A DNA stretch of 64,000 nt from Paenibacillus qinlingensis (GCF_013204845.1 NZ_JABMKY010000001.1:496001-560000); one strand, 5' to 3'; positions 18,270-27,142 are shown, counted from the stretch's first letter. Numbers and translations are program-made. Notes: generated by a model from the sequence alone, not told the origin.

Positions 18270-19997
18270 TTAATTTTTCACAATACGCTCATTGAAGGAA
18301 TCCCACGTGTATGTTTTTCCTGTCAGCTGATTAAAAGCTTCTAGCGGCAAATATAACTTACCGTTATCCACATTGCCAACCCATGCACTTGCTGTACCAT
18401 TCACTGTGATCGCTCCAGACGAGACTAGAACGGAAACCTTTTGACTATCCTTCGTAAAAGTAACTGCACCTGCCGCTTCATCCCATGCTACTTGAATTTC
18501 GAGAGATTCTGCTAATGACCTTGCAGTAAACAAAGTTTTGGAATCCCGCGTTACTTTGAACATCGGGTACAGATATTTGTCTTGAAGTTCTTTCGTTGCT
18601 GCTGCTAAATCAGCGCCAATCACTTTCGCACCGCTTTTAGCAATATCCGTATTATCCACATCACCTTTGACGAGTGCAGCTATCGGACCGTACGCCCAAA
18701 CGCCAACGTCAACCCCTGTGTGACCATGCCCTGTCCAGCCTACCGCTAGACGCTTCGACACGACTGCATTATAACCGCCGCCACGACCGTAAGATGAGCC
18801 ATCACCGTTCAGAATCAATTGTACTTCCTCATCAGATAGATCCGTGAAGCCAATATTGTCGGCTACGATTTTGCGAATATCATCTGCCGTTTGAGCTTTT
18901 TTCAAGATGCCATCAATGTACTCGTACGAATGCTTCTGTTTGTTAAACAAATCTACGTTCAATTCATATACATTGTCTCTTGCTAGTGACAAGCCGCCTG
19001 TTTCATGATCCGCAGATACAACTACAGATGTATTACCATCTTTTTTAGCCCAATCCACTAGCGTTTTGAATGTCGCATCCAACTCTAACATCTCTTGAAT
19101 ATTCGCTGGAAGATCGTTCGCGTGACCTGCATGGTCAATACGACCTTGCTCGACTAACAAGACGAAGCCATTTTTATTTTGTGATAAAATATCGAGTGCT
19201 TTTTGGGATAATTGTGGTAAGGACGGTACCGTATCCGTACGGTCAAGTACATAAGGAATTTCAGCATCCGCGAAAAGTCCAAGTGCTTTGCCTGCTGTTG
19301 CTGGGATTGCATCTAAACCTTTTTTATCAAAAGCCGTTTGGTAGCCCTTTGCTTGAAAATCAGGAATGATATTTTTGTCAGTACGCTTGCCTTTGTCCTC
19401 TTTCGTAGTGAAGTTGACTTTCCCCCCACCGAAGATAACATCAACACCGCTGTTCAAATATTGGGAAGCAATCGCGTTTTGGTTGCTGCGTTGGCGTACA
19501 TGTGATGCCCATACAGCAGGAGTTGCACCCGTAATATTGTCTGTTGATACTAAACCAGTTGCTTTGCCTTGCTTCATTGCTGCTTCGATAACAGAAGCAT
19601 ACGGCTTGGCTACATCCCCATTGGATACACTGATCGCATTGTTGTACGTTTTATTACCTGTTGAGAAAGCAGTAGCTGCTGCAGCTGAATCCGTAATCGT
19701 ACCTGACTCTGTTGTGTAAGGACTTGCTTGAGAGTATGTAGTCGCTTTCCCCACGTAATAGCCGCCATCTAATTCTAGACGATCTTTACCTAGGAACTTC
19801 TTCGCGTAGTAACGAGCAGCTGTTACTTCAGCTGGCCCCATCCCATCGCCAATCAGAACGATTAAATTTTTAGAAGGAGGCGCTTGAACTGTTGATGGTG
19901 TTGCTGAATCTGCAGCGGAGACTGTGCCTGCTAAACTTAGAGTTAATAAAGAAACTGCCATTCCTGAACCCATTAATTGCTTTAACGCTTTTTTCAA
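18270..19997 (-). CDS. Secreted alkaline phosphatase with C-terminal stalk domain
   Basis: Alkaline phosphatase (PhoA family) releasing phosphate from monoesters outside the cell. A signal peptide (GSGMAVSLLTLSLAGTVSAA) is followed by the metal-enzyme core: LIGDGMGPAEV, the phosphorylated serine in TDSAAAATAFSTGNK near residue 102, EQGRIDHAGHAND, SADHETGG and GHTGVDVGVWAYGP. The last 95 or so residues (TLFTARSLAESLEIQVAWDE and later LYLPLEAFNQLTG) form a copper-amine-oxidase-N-like stalk domain common in Paenibacillus exported proteins, absent from E. coli PhoA. I choose TTG at 19997 (575 residues), 7 nt after GGAGGG; the TTG 15 nt upstream overlaps that site. A Pho box lies 62-100 nt upstream. 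Confidence 0.93.
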   Translation of the reverse strand: MKKALKQLMGSGMAVSLLTLSLAGTVSAADSATPSTVQAPPSKNLIVLIGDGMGPAEVTAARYYAKKFLGKDRLELDGGYYVGKATTYSQASPYTTESGTITDSAAAATAFSTGNKTYNNAISVSNGDVAKPYASVIEAAMKQGKATGLVSTDNITGATPAVWASHVRQRSNQNAIASQYLNSGVDVIFGGGKVNFTTKEDKGKRTDKNIIPDFQAKGYQTAFDKKGLDAIPATAGKALGLFADAEIPYVLDRTDTVPSLPQLSQKALDILSQNKNGFVLLVEQGRIDHAGHANDLPANIQEMLELDATFKTLVDWAKKDGNTSVVVSADHETGGLSLARDNVYELNVDLFNKQKHSYEYIDGILKKAQTADDIRKIVADNIGFTDLSDEEVQLILNGDGSSYGRGGGYNAVVSKRLAVGWTGHGHTGVDVGVWAYGPIAALVKGDVDNTDIAKSGAKVIGADLAAATKELQDKYLYPMFKVTRDSKTLFTARSLAESLEIQVAWDEAAGAVTFTKDSQKVSVLVSSGAITVNGTASAWVGNVDNGKLYLPLEAFNQLTGKTYTWDSFNERIVKN

Positions 19998-20058
19998 ATG
20001 TTTTCCCTCCAAAAATAGTATTTCACCTTCCTAGCATAAGGCTCGTAGATTTGGAGAA

Positions 20059-20097
20059 CGTCAAAATCATATGAAGGTCTTGTAAATTTGATGTGAT
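20059..20097 (-). promoter_or_regulatory. Pho box of the alkaline phosphatase gene
   Basis: On the minus strand four hexamers recur every 11 bp: ATCACA (20097-20092), TTTACA (20086-20081), TTCATA (20075-20070) and TTGACG (20064-20059). Each matches the PhoP consensus TT(A/T)ACA at 4 to 5 of 6 positions, and the period is exactly that of PhoP tandem repeats. A TATGCT -10-like box follows. The gene downstream is the classic PhoP target, which supports the call. Confidence 0.7.
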
Positions 20098-20152
20098 TTG
20101 TAAAGGGATGATCAATGGGGGTGAGAAAGAGAGCTATAGTTTGGTGATGTAT

Positions 20153-20212
20153 GCGTCTGTTAGCGCTCCAAATGCCCTGATTTAAGACAAATAGTGTCTT
20201 TTGTGTCCGTTT
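20153..20212. repeat. Dispersed repeat, copy 1 (TAGCGCTCCAAATGCCCTGA type)
   Basis: A segment of about 55 bp starting GTCTGTTAGCGCTCCAAATG and ending TGTGTCCGTT. It is repeated with few changes at 20591-20655 in the same orientation, on the far side of the heptamer tract. Confidence 0.8.
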
Positions 20213-20258
20213 GGTGCAGTGGATGGGTGGTGGCGATGAGCAGCAATTGGAGCAATTA

Positions 20259-20430
20259 GTGCTTGGTGTTTGGTGTTTGGTGTTTGGTGCTTGGTGTTTG
20301 GTGCTGGTACGAGGTACATGGTGCTTGGTGCTTGGTACTTGGTACTTGGTACTTGGTGCATGGTGCTTGGTGCTTGGTGCTTGGTGCTTGGTGCTTGGTG
20401 TTTGGTGCTGGTACGAGGTACCTGGTGGGG
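20259..20430. repeat. Heptanucleotide tandem repeat tract
   Basis: About 170 bp made of TTGGTGC, TTGGTGT and TTGGTAC units in tandem, interrupted twice by the same longer word GCTGGTACGAGGTAC (about 20301 and 20407). Because 7 is not a multiple of 3 and the unit carries no stop codon in the relevant frames, long open frames appear on both strands (repeating Gly-Ala-Trp-Cys-Leu-Val on plus, Thr-Lys-His-Gln-Ala-Pro-Ser on minus). I regard these frames as by-products, not genes. The tract is a likely site of copy-number change. Confidence 0.88.
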
Positions 20431-20471
20431 GCTGGTATGTTACAGGGTTGCCCAATAGTCGATTTCACCTC

Positions 20472-20655
20472 CTAACGGACACAGCATACGCTAATTCAAT
20501 TAAAAATCACCTATTCTATAGCTAACGGACACAGTTGCAGCTTTTTCGGTAAAAATGCCACTTAAAAGCTGTTTTTAACCCCAATAGTGACGTCTGTGTC
20601 CGTTAGCGCTCCAAATGCCCTGATTTTAAACAAATAGTGTCTTCTGTGTCCGTTA
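20472..20655. repeat. Symmetric array of four CTAACGGACACAG words
   Basis: The 13-mer CTAACGGACACAG occurs at 20472 and 20522, and its inverse CTGTGTCCGTTAG at 20594 and (12 of 13) at 20644. The spacing is 50 bp within each pair, and both pairs are centred on about 20564. An inner CAGCTTTT/AAAAGCTG inverted repeat (20538-20573) lies at the centre. The whole could fold into a long nested hairpin. The second half overlaps copy 2 of the 55-bp repeat. No gene is visible in it. Confidence 0.8.
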
Positions 20656-20719
20656 TCGATAGAGGGGGGTGCGATGGCGGACAAATCCACTGAAATGATA
20701 GAATTTCTCCTTAAAAGCA

Positions 20720-20780
20720 AAAAGCACCTCGCATGTGTGAATGAACAGATTAAATCTGTCATCCAAACACGCGAGGTGCC
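20720..20780 (-). terminator. Intrinsic terminator of the hrcA-dnaJ operon
   Basis: On the minus strand arms GCACCTCGCGTGT and ACACATGCGAGGTGC enclose a second small hairpin (ACAGATTTAATCTGT) and are followed by TTTTTGCTTTT, 8 nt past the dnaJ stop. Confidence 0.88.
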
Positions 20781-20788
20781 CTAGTTAT

Positions 20789-21907
20789 CTAGTCGCCTAA
20801 GAAGGCTCTCTTCATACGTTCAAAAATAGACTGGCTTTGCTCATGCGTATGCTCGCCGCTTTGCTTGCCGAACTGACGCAACAAATCCTTCTGATCTTCT
20901 GACAAGTTTGTCGGTGTCATCACGATGACCTTCACGTGCTGATCCCCTTGACCGAAGCCGCGCAGATGCGGAACGCCTTTGCCTTTCAGACGGAAGTACG
21001 TATCGGTTTGCGTACCTGCTGGAATCTTGAGCTTCACTTTCTCAGTAAGCGTAGGGATTTCGATTTCATCCCCAAGCGCCGCCTGCATGAAAGTTAATGG
21101 CACTTCACAGTACACATCATTACCTTCACGTTGGAAGAATTCATGATTTTTCACGCGAATCACAACATAAAGGTCACCTGATGGGCCTCCACGCGTTCCG
21201 CCTTCGCCTTCACCCGAAACGCGAAGTTGTGCGCCATCATCTACACCAGCTGGAATCTTGATGTGGATTGTGCGCGTCTTTTTCACTTTACCAGCGCCAT
21301 GACAAGTTCCGCATTTTTCTTTGATGATTTTACCGGAACCATTACATGACGTACACACGCGGCGATTCACAATACGGCCAAATGCTGTATTCTGAACTAC
21401 TTCTTGTTGCCCGCTGCCATGACAACCGCCACATGTTTCTGGCTTTGTTCCTGCTTTGGCACCTGAACCATGACACGTATCGCAATTTTCAGTTCGTGGA
21501 ATGTTGATATCCATTTCTTTACCGAAGATAGCTTCTTTAAATTCCACTGTCATTGTGTATTGCAAGTCATTACCACGCTGCGGTGCATTCGGATTACGAC
21601 GATTACCACCGCCGCCGCCACCAAAGAACATATCAAAGATATCCCCGAAGCCGCCACCGAAGTCTTGCCCCCCGCCAAACCCTTGATTCGGGTCCACGTG
21701 GCCAAACTGATCATATTGTGCTTTCTTCTGATCATCACTTAGAACATCGTACGCATCCTTAGCTTCTTTGAACTTATCTTCAGCATCCGCCGCTTTATTG
21801 ACGTCAGGGTGATATTGACGTGCCATTTTGCGGTAAGCTTTCTTGATTTCATCCTGCGAAGCATCCTTACCGAGACCTAATACCTCGTAATAATCACGTT
21901 TACTCAC
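20789..21907 (-). CDS. dnaJ: Chaperone protein DnaJ
   Basis: The Hsp40 co-chaperone that delivers clients to DnaK and stimulates its ATPase. Domains in order: J domain with the HPD motif (YHPDVN near residue 35), Gly/Phe-rich linker ([20 protein letters not shown]), four CxxCxGxG zinc repeats ([32 protein letters not shown]) and the C-terminal substrate domains. I start at GTG 21907 ([11 protein letters not shown]), 8 nt after GGAG, giving 372 residues; ATGs at 21928 and 21922 precede or overlap that site. Last gene of the heat-shock operon. Confidence 0.97.
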   Translation of the reverse strand: MSKRDYYEVLGLGKDASQDEIKKAYRKMARQYHPDVNKAADAEDKFKEAKDAYDVLSDDQKKAQYDQFGHVDPNQGFGGGQDFGGGFGDIFDMFFGGGGGGNRRNPNAPQRGNDLQYTMTVEFKEAIFGKEMDINIPRTENCDTCHGSGAKAGTKPETCGGCHGSGQQEVVQNTAFGRIVNRRVCTSCNGSGKIIKEKCGTCHGAGKVKKTRTIHIKIPAGVDDGAQLRVSGEGEGGTRGGPSGDLYVVIRVKNHEFFQREGNDVYCEVPLTFMQAALGDEIEIPTLTEKVKLKIPAGTQTDTYFRLKGKGVPHLRGFGQGDQHVKVIVMTPTNLSEDQKDLLRQFGKQSGEHTHEQSQSIFERMKRAFLGD

Positions 21908-21943
21908 TTGTTCCACTCCCATGTTCAAGACTACAAACGGAAA

Positions 21944-21980
21944 GTCAAAGCCACGGAGATCTCTCCCCCTTGGCTTTGAC
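21944..21980 (-). other. Perfect inverted repeat in the dnaK-dnaJ spacer
   Basis: GTCAAAGCCA and TGGCTTTGAC form a perfect 10-bp stem with a 17-nt loop, halfway between the dnaK stop and the dnaJ start. There is no T-tract on the dnaJ strand, so it is not a standard terminator. It may be an RNA processing or stability element that sets the DnaK:DnaJ ratio; that is inference. Confidence 0.6.
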
Positions 21981-22050
21981 TCTTACGTTCCATGCATACT
22001 AACAAACAGTGCTTAATGACTTCTTAAACCTCTATTTAGTTAGAATATGT

Positions 22051-23889
22051 TTATTTTTTAGGTTCGTCAACCACTTCGTAGTCAGCGTCAACAACATTTT
22101 CTCTGCCTTTAGGAGCTTCGCCTGCGCCAGCATCAGGACCTTGGCCTTGATCCCCAGAAGCTTGCTCATATAATTTAACAGAAAGTTGTTGAATAACTTC
22201 AGTCAATTCTTCTGTTGCTTTTTTGATCGTTTCAAGATCGTTGCCAGTTAGAGCAGCTGTAACTTTCTCTTTCGCTGCGTTCGCTTTGTCGATCTCGCCT
22301 TGGTCTACTTTGTCGCCAAGATCTTTGATCGTTTTGTCAACGGAGTACACCAATTGATCTGCTTCGTTACGAGCTTCAACAAGCTCTTTACGTGCGCGAT
22401 CTTCTTCAGCATGCGCTTCCGCGTCTTTCACCATTTGTTCAACTTCCGCGTCGCTCAAGCCGCTGGAGGAAGTGATCGTGATTTTTTGGCTTTTGCCTGT
22501 TCCTTTATCCAAAGCAGACACGTTAACGATACCATTCGCATCAATATCGAAGCTAACTTCGATTTGCGGAACGCCGCGTGGAGCCGGAGGAATGTCACCT
22601 AGCATGAAACGGCCAAGTGTTTTGTTGCCGCTAGCCATGGAGCGCTCACCTTGAAGTACGTGAATCTCAACGCTAGTTTGGTTATCTGCATAAGTGGAGT
22701 ACACTTGTGATTTCGTAGTAGGAATCGTTGTGTTGCGGTCGATCATTTTCGTGAATACGCCGCCCGCTGTTTCGATACCAAGGGAAAGTGGAGTTACGTC
22801 AAGAAGAACAACGTCTTTCACTTCACCAGTCAAAACACCAGCTTGAACTGCCGCGCCAAGCGCAACAACTTCATCCGGGTTAACACCTTTATGAGGCTCT
22901 TTACCGATCAATTTTTTGATCGCTTCAACAACCGCTGGAATACGTGTGGATCCACCAACAAGAACAACTTTGTCGATTTGGCTTGTGGACAAACCGGAAT
23001 CTTGAAGTGCTTGACGTGTTGGTCCTAGTGTTCTTTCAACAAGACCAGCTGACAATTCTTCGAACTTCGCACGAGTCAAGTTCAACTCCAAATGCTGAGG
23101 AACGCCGTCTGCTACCGTGATGAACGGAAGGGAAACTGTCGTAGTCAACACACCGGAAAGTTCTTTTTTCGCTTTTTCAGCAGCATCTTTCAAACGTTGA
23201 ACTGCTGCTTTATCTTTGGAAAGGTCAATGCCTTGCTCTTTTTTGAACTCAGCAACGAGGTAATCGATAACAACTTGGTCAAAGTCATCTCCACCCAATT
23301 TGTTGTCGCCGCTTGTTGCTTTAACTTCAAAGAATCCATCGCCAAGCTCAAGGATGGATACGTCAAATGTACCGCCACCAAGGTCATATACGAGAATCGT
23401 TTGGTCTTCTGTTTTTTCCAGACCGTAAGCAAGTGCTGCTGCAGTTGGCTCGTTGACGATACGAAGAACTTCAAGACCAGCAATTTTACCAGCATCCTTC
23501 GTCGCTTGACGTTGGCTGTCGTTAAAGTAAGCAGGAACTGTGATAACTGCTTGCGTAACGGTTTGACCAAGGTAAGCTTCTGCATCTGCTTTTAGCTTTT
23601 GCAGGATGATTGCTGAGATCTCTTGTGGCGTGTAATCTTTGCCATCAATGTTTTCTTTGTGGTTCGTACCAATGTGACGCTTGATGGAGCTAATTGTTTT
23701 ATCTGGGTTTGTGATCGCTTGACGCTTAGCAGTTTCACCAACTACGCGCTCGCCATCTTTCTTGAAACCTACAACGGATGGCGTTGTGCGGTTACCTTCT
23801 GGATTTGGAATTACAACAGCTTCTCCGCCTTCCATAACGGCAACGCAAGAATTTGTAGTACCTAAGTCAATACCAATTACTTTACTCAT
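22051..23889 (-). CDS. dnaK: Chaperone protein DnaK (Hsp70)
   Basis: The 612-residue Hsp70 chaperone. The ATPase domain begins [17 protein letters not shown] and contains [14 protein letters not shown] and [13 protein letters not shown]; the linker [15 protein letters not shown] leads to the substrate-binding domain, and the lid ends in a Gly/Pro-rich tail with DADYEVVDE. Length and motifs are standard for Firmicutes. AGGAGG lies 9 nt before the ATG. It is preceded by grpE and followed by dnaJ in one operon. Confidence 0.99.
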   Translation of the reverse strand: MSKVIGIDLGTTNSCVAVMEGGEAVVIPNPEGNRTTPSVVGFKKDGERVVGETAKRQAITNPDKTISSIKRHIGTNHKENIDGKDYTPQEISAIILQKLKADAEAYLGQTVTQAVITVPAYFNDSQRQATKDAGKIAGLEVLRIVNEPTAAALAYGLEKTEDQTILVYDLGGGTFDVSILELGDGFFEVKATSGDNKLGGDDFDQVVIDYLVAEFKKEQGIDLSKDKAAVQRLKDAAEKAKKELSGVLTTTVSLPFITVADGVPQHLELNLTRAKFEELSAGLVERTLGPTRQALQDSGLSTSQIDKVVLVGGSTRIPAVVEAIKKLIGKEPHKGVNPDEVVALGAAVQAGVLTGEVKDVVLLDVTPLSLGIETAGGVFTKMIDRNTTIPTTKSQVYSTYADNQTSVEIHVLQGERSMASGNKTLGRFMLGDIPPAPRGVPQIEVSFDIDANGIVNVSALDKGTGKSQKITITSSSGLSDAEVEQMVKDAEAHAEEDRARKELVEARNEADQLVYSVDKTIKDLGDKVDQGEIDKANAAKEKVTAALTGNDLETIKKATEELTEVIQQLSVKLYEQASGDQGQGPDAGAGEAPKGRENVVDADYEVVDEPKK

Positions 23890-23954
23890 GTAAAGATGCC
23901 TCCTTATGTCCCCTAGGAACGTGATTAGATTTTAGTTAAAAATGATAAGATCAG

Positions 23955-24518
23955 TTAAACACTAACTTTAACCATTGCAGGTCGGATGACCTTATCTTTT
24001 AGGATATAGCCTTTTTGCAATTCTTCTACAACAATACCTTCTTCATGCTCCTCGGATTCCACTTGCATCACGGCTTGATGGAATTCAGGGTTGAACGGTT
24101 GACCAACAGCTTCGATAGGCTTAAGCCCTTCAGCAGTTAATAGTTGATCAATACCGCGGTAAGTCATATCCAAGCCCTTTACCAATGCGTCGAAATCCTT
24201 CGTCTCTTTGCTTGAAGACAGCGCGCGATCAAAGTTATCCACAATCGGTAATAGCTGCTCAATCAATTTTAGCGAAGCGTATTTCGCGAAATCTTCCTTC
24301 TCCGCTCTTGCACGGCGACGGAAGTTGTCGAAGTCCGCTTGAACGCGTAATAAACGCTGATAGTTTTCTTCGGCTTGCACACGCGCCTGTTCCAATTCGC
24401 TAGATACCGTAGCTTCCTCGGAAACTTCTACGCCAGCTTCTTCATTCGTTGCTTCGTTGTCGGCTGCGTATGTAGTGTCAATGTCTTGTTCGACTGTTTT
24501 GTTATCTCCAGTACTCAA
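23955..24518 (-). CDS. grpE: Nucleotide exchange factor GrpE
   Basis: GrpE releases ADP from DnaK. The 187-residue protein has an acidic disordered N-terminus, the long coiled-coil (ELEQARVQAEENYQRLLRVQADFDNFRRR) and the C-terminal beta domain (GLKPIEAVGQPFNPEFHQAV, GYILKDKVIRPAMV). The start is TTG at 24518, 8 nt after AGGAGGTG; no ATG is available. It lies between the chaperonin gene and dnaK. Confidence 0.97.
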   Translation of the reverse strand: MSTGDNKTVEQDIDTTYAADNEATNEEAGVEVSEEATVSSELEQARVQAEENYQRLLRVQADFDNFRRRARAEKEDFAKYASLKLIEQLLPIVDNFDRALSSSKETKDFDALVKGLDMTYRGIDQLLTAEGLKPIEAVGQPFNPEFHQAVMQVESEEHEEGIVVEELQKGYILKDKVIRPAMVKVSV

Positions 24519-24575
24519 TTGTCCTTCACCTCCTAAACATAATACACGACATATTTGGGTTTAGTTTGCCCATCT

Positions 24576-26117
24576 TTAGTTCTCTTCAAAAGGCTGCTTC
24601 ATCTTAATCACTGTATGGATACGCAGCACCGCGGCAGCTACTTCACCAGCCGCTTGCAGAGCGTGAATTTTCACATCTGTCGGATCCATGATCCCTGCTT
24701 CCACAAAATCCGTGATCAACCCCGTATCACAATCGATCCCTAGGCTGTCCGTATCCTGCGCAAGCTGGGCCGCTTTCAACTCCTCAACCTTCTCGAGAGG
24801 ATTGTAGCCAGCGTTCACGACGATTTGAGACAATGGCTTGCGAAGTGCTCCCGCGACAGCGGCCACACCAAAGCCCTCCATGCCCTTCATCGTCTCGCGC
24901 ACACGCTCCAGATCATGCGCGACGGCCATCTCCGCTGCGCCGCCGCCGGGTAAGTACCCGCCACGCACGGCTGCTTGGACGGCTGACGCAGCGTCCTTCG
25001 CGATGCGCGAGCGCTCATGCGCCGCTTCGCGCGTCGCGGCGCCAACGATCACGGTCACGTGCTGTTCGCCGTGACCCTGCGCTACGCGCACGCGCTCCAG
25101 CCGCTCGTCATACGCGGCATACCCCGCGTGACCGAGCGCAGCGCTCAGCTCCGGCGCGCTCTTGCGCAGCGCCGTGCGCCGCACCGGCCTAGCGCCGGTG
25201 TGCTCGCTCAGCAGCTGCAAGTCCCGACGGGACAGCCGCTGCAGCACGAGGATGCCATGGTCGGAGCAGAACTGCTCCGCCTCTGGGTCAACTCCGCGGT
25301 CTGAAGCAATCAGACCGACGCCAAGCTCCAACAGCGAGCCGAGGCTGCTGCGGAAGAGCTCCCGGAGCTGCATGTAGCGCTGGAAGCCTGCCTCGGTGAC
25401 CAGCGATTCCTCGCTAACCGCCTCAGGCTCCAGGGCATCATGCAGCACGAGAATGCGAGCATCTCGCCGCTCGTGCTCGAGGTGCAGGTTCATCGGCTTC
25501 TGATTTAACAGAATGCCGGTCCAGACCTCACTGCTCGCTTCTTCATGTGCGAGCACACTGTCTGCGAAGCGATAGCCCTCTTCGCGCAGCTTCGCCTCAC
25601 CTACCGCTTCCGCTGCTTGAATGATAAGCTTAGCGATATCTGTTTGCTCTCGCCCCGCCGTATAAGCGATCCGTTGCAGCGCGCGATCTGCAAGACCAGC
25701 AATCTTACGACTACGGCCCTGTAAGCTCGCTACGGCCAATTCAATGCCCTGTAGCATGCCAGTGACAACCTTGGCAACAGGAACGCCGCGTGTAACTTGC
25801 GCGACACCTTCTTGCACCATGGCTCCAGCAAGTACTGTCGCTGTCGTGGTCCCATCGCCAATCTGGCGTTGTTGACTGCGAGCGACCTGAATCATTAGCC
25901 TAGCAGCAGGATGAGTAACATCCATCTTTTCCAATATAGTTACACCATCGTTGGTAATAATGACATCACCTTGACCGCCGACTAGCATGGTATCTAGCCC
26001 TTTAGGTCCTAAGGTTCCTTCCACAGCCGAACAAATAGCTCTGACAGCTGCTGCATTATTCACTAACGTGGAGTACCGTTCTTCGCTTTCACCGTGCATG
26101 GGTTTGGCTCCTGTCAT
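24576..26117 (-). CDS. Group III (archaeal-type) TCP-1/cpn60 chaperonin
   Basis: A 513-residue chaperonin that resembles the archaeal thermosome more than GroEL. ATP-site motifs: GTLGPKGLDTMLV (residues 34-46), TNDGVTILEKMD (55-66), IGDGTTTATVLAGAMV (86-101), the hydrolysis-type aspartate in RIAKDAASAV (near 374), LPGGGAAEMAVAHDLE (near 389), and the closing GIMDPTDVKIHALQAAGEVAAAVL. Residues about 215-330 hold a thermosome-like apical domain (GVGLIASDRGVDPEAEQFC). The start ATG overlaps the hrcA stop by 4 nt (ATGA), so it is inside the CIRCE-controlled operon. Group III chaperonins next to the dnaK operon are known from a few Firmicutes and are described as working without GroES. The middle of the gene (about 24840-25560) is clearly GC-richer than its neighbours. 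Confidence 0.88.
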   Translation of the reverse strand: MTGAKPMHGESEERYSTLVNNAAAVRAICSAVEGTLGPKGLDTMLVGGQGDVIITNDGVTILEKMDVTHPAARLMIQVARSQQRQIGDGTTTATVLAGAMVQEGVAQVTRGVPVAKVVTGMLQGIELAVASLQGRSRKIAGLADRALQRIAYTAGREQTDIAKLIIQAAEAVGEAKLREEGYRFADSVLAHEEASSEVWTGILLNQKPMNLHLEHERRDARILVLHDALEPEAVSEESLVTEAGFQRYMQLRELFRSSLGSLLELGVGLIASDRGVDPEAEQFCSDHGILVLQRLSRRDLQLLSEHTGARPVRRTALRKSAPELSAALGHAGYAAYDERLERVRVAQGHGEQHVTVIVGAATREAAHERSRIAKDAASAVQAAVRGGYLPGGGAAEMAVAHDLERVRETMKGMEGFGVAAVAGALRKPLSQIVVNAGYNPLEKVEELKAAQLAQDTDSLGIDCDTGLITDFVEAGIMDPTDVKIHALQAAGEVAAAVLRIHTVIKMKQPFEEN

Positions 26118-27142
26118 TTGCCATACCAACGTCCTAGGACCAATTCCATATGCTTCGATAGATGTTCCATTAAGCCAATGACTCTACCGTATTCCATGCG
26201 AGTAGGTCCCAAAATACCAATCGTTCCAAGCGGTGTGCCGCCAATGGAATAGGAAGCTGTAATTAAACTGCAATTCGATATGGCTTCAATACTATTCTCA
26301 GCACCAATTTTAATCTCAATGCCTTCATTTGACGGAGTAAATAACTTGATCAAAGTTGGTGCTTCTTCCAGCAGATCAAAAATGCTCTTCACTTTCTCCA
26401 CATCCTTGAACTCAGGCTGTGTAAGCATATTAGTCATCCCACTGAGGAAAACACGATCTTTCTCATCACTTTGTAGCACGCTTTCCACCAAACCAAGAAG
26501 CTCTTGATAGCCAGTGACATATTTGCTTAATTCATTAGAAATCTCATTGTAGAGCTTCGATTTGAACTGAACCAACGGCACGTTCTTCAGCCTAGTGTTC
26601 AGAATGTTAACGACCTTCTCGATTTCCGACATTGGAATTCCTTCGGGTATCGTTACTGTCTTATTTTCAACATGCCCCGTATTCATCACTAGGATCGCAA
26701 CAGCTGTCGTATCCGAGATCGGAATGATTTGGATATGCTTCAATGTCGTGCTAAAAACCTCAGGACCGAGCACAATAGACGTGTAATTCGTAAGACTGGA
26801 GAGCATGCCAGCAACGTGCTGAATAACACCTTCCATCTCTTGAATACGTTCTGCGAAAGCCCCTTTCATGGAGTCCAAATCATGACTATGCAAGGAACCG
26901 TGCTTTAACAAATGATCGACATAATAGCGATAACCTTTGTGTGAAGGAATACGACCTGCGGACGTATGAGGCTGCTCAAGATAGCCCATTTCTTCGAGAT
27001 CAGACATTTCGTTGCGAATGGTCGCTGGACTAAAACCAACATTCCCACGCTTCGAAATACTTCGCGAACCAATTGGCTCCGCTGAACGAACGTAATCATC
27101 TATGATTGCACTTAAAATCATGCGTTGGCGCTCTGTCAACAT
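26114..27142 (-). CDS. hrcA: Heat-inducible transcription repressor HrcA
   Basis: HrcA binds CIRCE and represses class I heat-shock genes; GroEL normally keeps it folded. The 342-residue protein begins with the winged-helix region LTERQRMILSAIIDDYVRSAEPIGSRSI and FSPATIRNEMSDLEEMGYLEQPHTSAGRIPS, followed by the GAF-like and dimerisation domains (MEYGRVIGLMEHLS at the end). AGGAGGAGG precedes the ATG. It is the first gene of its operon and 42 nt downstream of the CIRCE, so it is autoregulated. Confidence 0.97.
   Translation of the reverse strand: MLTERQRMILSAIIDDYVRSAEPIGSRSISKRGNVGFSPATIRNEMSDLEEMGYLEQPHTSAGRIPSHKGYRYYVDHLLKHGSLHSHDLDSMKGAFAERIQEMEGVIQHVAGMLSSLTNYTSIVLGPEVFSTTLKHIQIIPISDTTAVAILVMNTGHVENKTVTIPEGIPMSEIEKVVNILNTRLKNVPLVQFKSKLYNEISNELSKYVTGYQELLGLVESVLQSDEKDRVFLSGMTNMLTQPEFKDVEKVKSIFDLLEEAPTLIKLFTPSNEGIEIKIGAENSIEAISNCSLITASYSIGGTPLGTIGILGPTRMEYGRVIGLMEHLSKHMELVLGRWYGK

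Noticed and set aside
20259..20430. CRISPR array
   Set aside because: It is a contiguous 7-bp tandem tract without spacers.
19994..20455. Long minus-strand frame with repeated Thr-Lys-His-Gln-Ala-Pro-Ser peptides, and plus-strand counterparts
   Set aside because: It is created by the heptamer repeat, is open in several phases on both strands, and has no convincing ribosome binding site.
23092..23595. 167-residue plus-strand frame inside dnaK
   Set aside because: Antisense to dnaK; long frames opposite dnaK are a well-known codon-bias effect.
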